Source of the DNA: Paralvinella palmiformis
Lineage: Eukaryota; Annelida; Polychaeta; Terebellida; Alvinellidae
Length of the DNA: 64,000 nucleotides
Reading direction: 5' to 3'
Assembly (NCBI GenBank): GCA_025642065.1
Contig: JAODUP010000030.1
Coordinates: 631,501 to 695,500 of the forward strand
A model generated the notes under the pieces. It made no database searches, was not told the DNA's origin, and was given only the letters and a program-made list of their open reading frames with translations. Positions 62,544 to 64,000 of this stretch are shown here, in pieces (positions within the stretch are counted from its first letter, which is position 1; each line of letters starts with the position of its first letter). A program made the position numbers and the translations under genes.

Positions 62544-62579
<36 letters not shown>

Positions 62580-62690
62580 AGATAATAACATGCTATCTGC
62601 TAATTTGCAGGAACTGTTTATAAATTACTAATGTTTATAATCATAGTACTAGGTCTAACATTAAATGAGGTAAAATTCTGTAAATTAAAA
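60791..62690. other. Upstream/intronic region of TRAIP, unrecognised
   Basis: No RING exon found. A minus-strand open stretch 61895-62119 (74 residues, KQIVNKEWEKNIIENLGLTK) is of unknown nature. (TA)n at 62547-62576. Confidence 0.4.
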
Positions 62691-62694
62691 ACAA

Positions 62695-63720
62695 ATCAAT
62701 AATAATAATAATTATTATTACAAAACTTTTATGGCGCCAATATCCTTGAAAAGAATCGAGCTCAGTTTTATAGGCAATAGTGATTTCAGAAGCGGGACAG
62801 AATGGGAAAACCGAGGAGACTGTGTTAAAACCCCAGCTGATTAGTTCTGAACACACTGAAGTTTTAGAATATCCTTAGATGCAATGTTATGAAGAAGAGA
62901 CTTAATCAAGCCTACTAGTAATGAGTAGCAATGGTTTTGGCGACTGAAACAGAAATATAGCGCCGAATACAGTGAAGGTCACAAACACGATAGAAGCAGG
63001 AGCAACATGTCAGAGAAACATGTTTTCTGAAATTAAAATTGCTATCAAATGTAACACCAAGATTACATTCAGTGTCTGATGGTATGATACTATGACTAAG
63101 AATGTTTGTAAGGAAGAAATGAGTAAGTTTGCTGCGTTGTCTGGATGTACCTATAATGATAAAATCTGTTTTGTTGGCATTAAGCCTAAGTTTGTTTGTC
63201 ATCCAGCCAAAGATATCACTGAGACAGTCACCAAGTTGTTTAAGGGAAAGATTAGTGTCTACTGTAGATAAAGATATGTACACTTGGGTGTCATCTGGGT
63301 GTTAACTGTTTAGGTCATTGATTGGTAAAGATGATTTCTTAAGAAGAGGGATTACATGGGCATGTTTAAAATGAGAAGGGAACACTCTGGAGCTAAGTGG
63401 TAAATTTATTATCTGAGTAATTTGGAACAATTAGCATGTGAAGACAATATTTTAGCAGAAATGTAGGGATAGGATCAAGTTCACAGGACATATTAGGGGA
63501 TGATAAAATCAGTTTAGAAACATCATTAAGTGAGGCTGGTTTAAACACTGTGCAAGGGTGGTGTACAACTGGAAAATCAATATTACAACTAGAAGCAGAA
63601 ACTGGGAAAGAAGCATGAATGTTGAGTGATCTTATCCTTGAAATGCTTGGAAAAAGAATTGCAGAGTGAATTCGTTGAATCATGAGCGGGCAGAGAACAT
63701 TAGCATTAATGGTGTGAAAC
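62695..63720 (-). mobile_element. LINE family 1, longer copy with deletions
   Basis: Read from 63683 down: LNDVSKLILSSPNMSCELDP and IPTFLLK, SSRVFPSHFKHAHVIPLLKK, LPINDLN, then directly DDTQVYISLSTVDTN, DIFGWMTNKLRLNANKT, SDTECNLGVTFDSNFNFRKH and RRYISVSVAKTIATHY, and the shared 3' end (TTTTGTAATAATAATTATTA-like) at 62700. The RT palm before the DD motif is missing, as is part of the C-terminus. Inactive. Confidence 0.83.
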
Positions 63721-64000
63721 AGTTGTATGATTTAAATGATGATGATTACTAATTTATTAAATATGTATATATAATTTAAAACAGTGATTCATAAAATGTT
63801 GCATGTGTCATAATTGTATAGTTATTTATCCCATTAAAAACTAATTTTAAATAAGATATTTAGCTATGTGAATATATATATATATATATTATTTTTCTAT
63901 TTATAAATTAATATTACAAATATGTGTGTCAAATATGTGTGTGTGCGTGTGTGTTATTATTTTTGAGCATATTATTATTTCTATGGTTCATTAATTGTGT
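63721..64000. other. AT-rich end of window
   Basis: Short TA and TG runs; nothing recognised. Confidence 0.5.

Overview
The window is eukaryotic genomic DNA: intron-rich genes with GT..AG introns, AATAAA signals, and dense transposon relics, tRNA-derived SINEs and microsatellites. Both clear housekeeping proteins match animal orthologues closely. I infer a lophotrochozoan animal, probably a mollusc; the phylum is a guess from repeat and gene style, not a proven point.

Three protein-coding genes were assembled exon by exon. (1) Plus strand, 6897-22854: a receptor tyrosine kinase of 23 coding exons whose phases join without a break into a 1570-residue protein. The kinase is MET/RON-like, with IPT/TIG domains and a transmembrane helix. 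The MET Sema and PSI domains are absent. In their place is an usherin-like front end (LamG-like domain, laminin N-terminal domain, laminin-type EGF), and a Frizzled-type cysteine-rich domain interrupts the LamG domain. This is the outstanding feature of the window. (2) Plus strand, 37393-56194: FARSB, the beta subunit of cytosolic phenylalanyl-tRNA synthetase, 18 exons, 590 residues, complete. (3) Minus strand, 60384-58960: the last two exons of TRAIP, a RING E3 ubiquitin ligase of replication-fork repair; the exons for its RING end were not found. FARSB and TRAIP are convergent.

The rest is mostly mobile-element sediment. Positions 1-3700 hold a decayed, unrecognised minus-strand coding tract cut by a SINE and a MITE. 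From 3.7 to 6.8 kb there are SINEs, a 17-bp minisatellite and microsatellites. The RTK introns hold a LINE 3' end, a hAT MITE, a hAT transposase relic and SINEs. The 14-kb gap between RTK and FARSB (23.1-37.4 kb) holds a LINE end, a nested pair of MITEs, a hAT MITE with a perfect 8-bp target duplication, a chimeric SINE, a DIRS-like retrotransposon fragment, a palindrome-rich array, a nearly full-length but dead LINE and a second hAT relic. FARSB introns hold an inverted-repeat element built on TCAAAAGCCC, a LINE fragment and several SINEs. Beyond TRAIP are another SINE and a third copy of the first LINE family.

The genes do not form a pathway together: one is a cell-surface receptor, one acts in translation and one in genome maintenance. 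Exon limits come from reading splice sites, reading frame and remembered family sequence; no search or transcript evidence was available.
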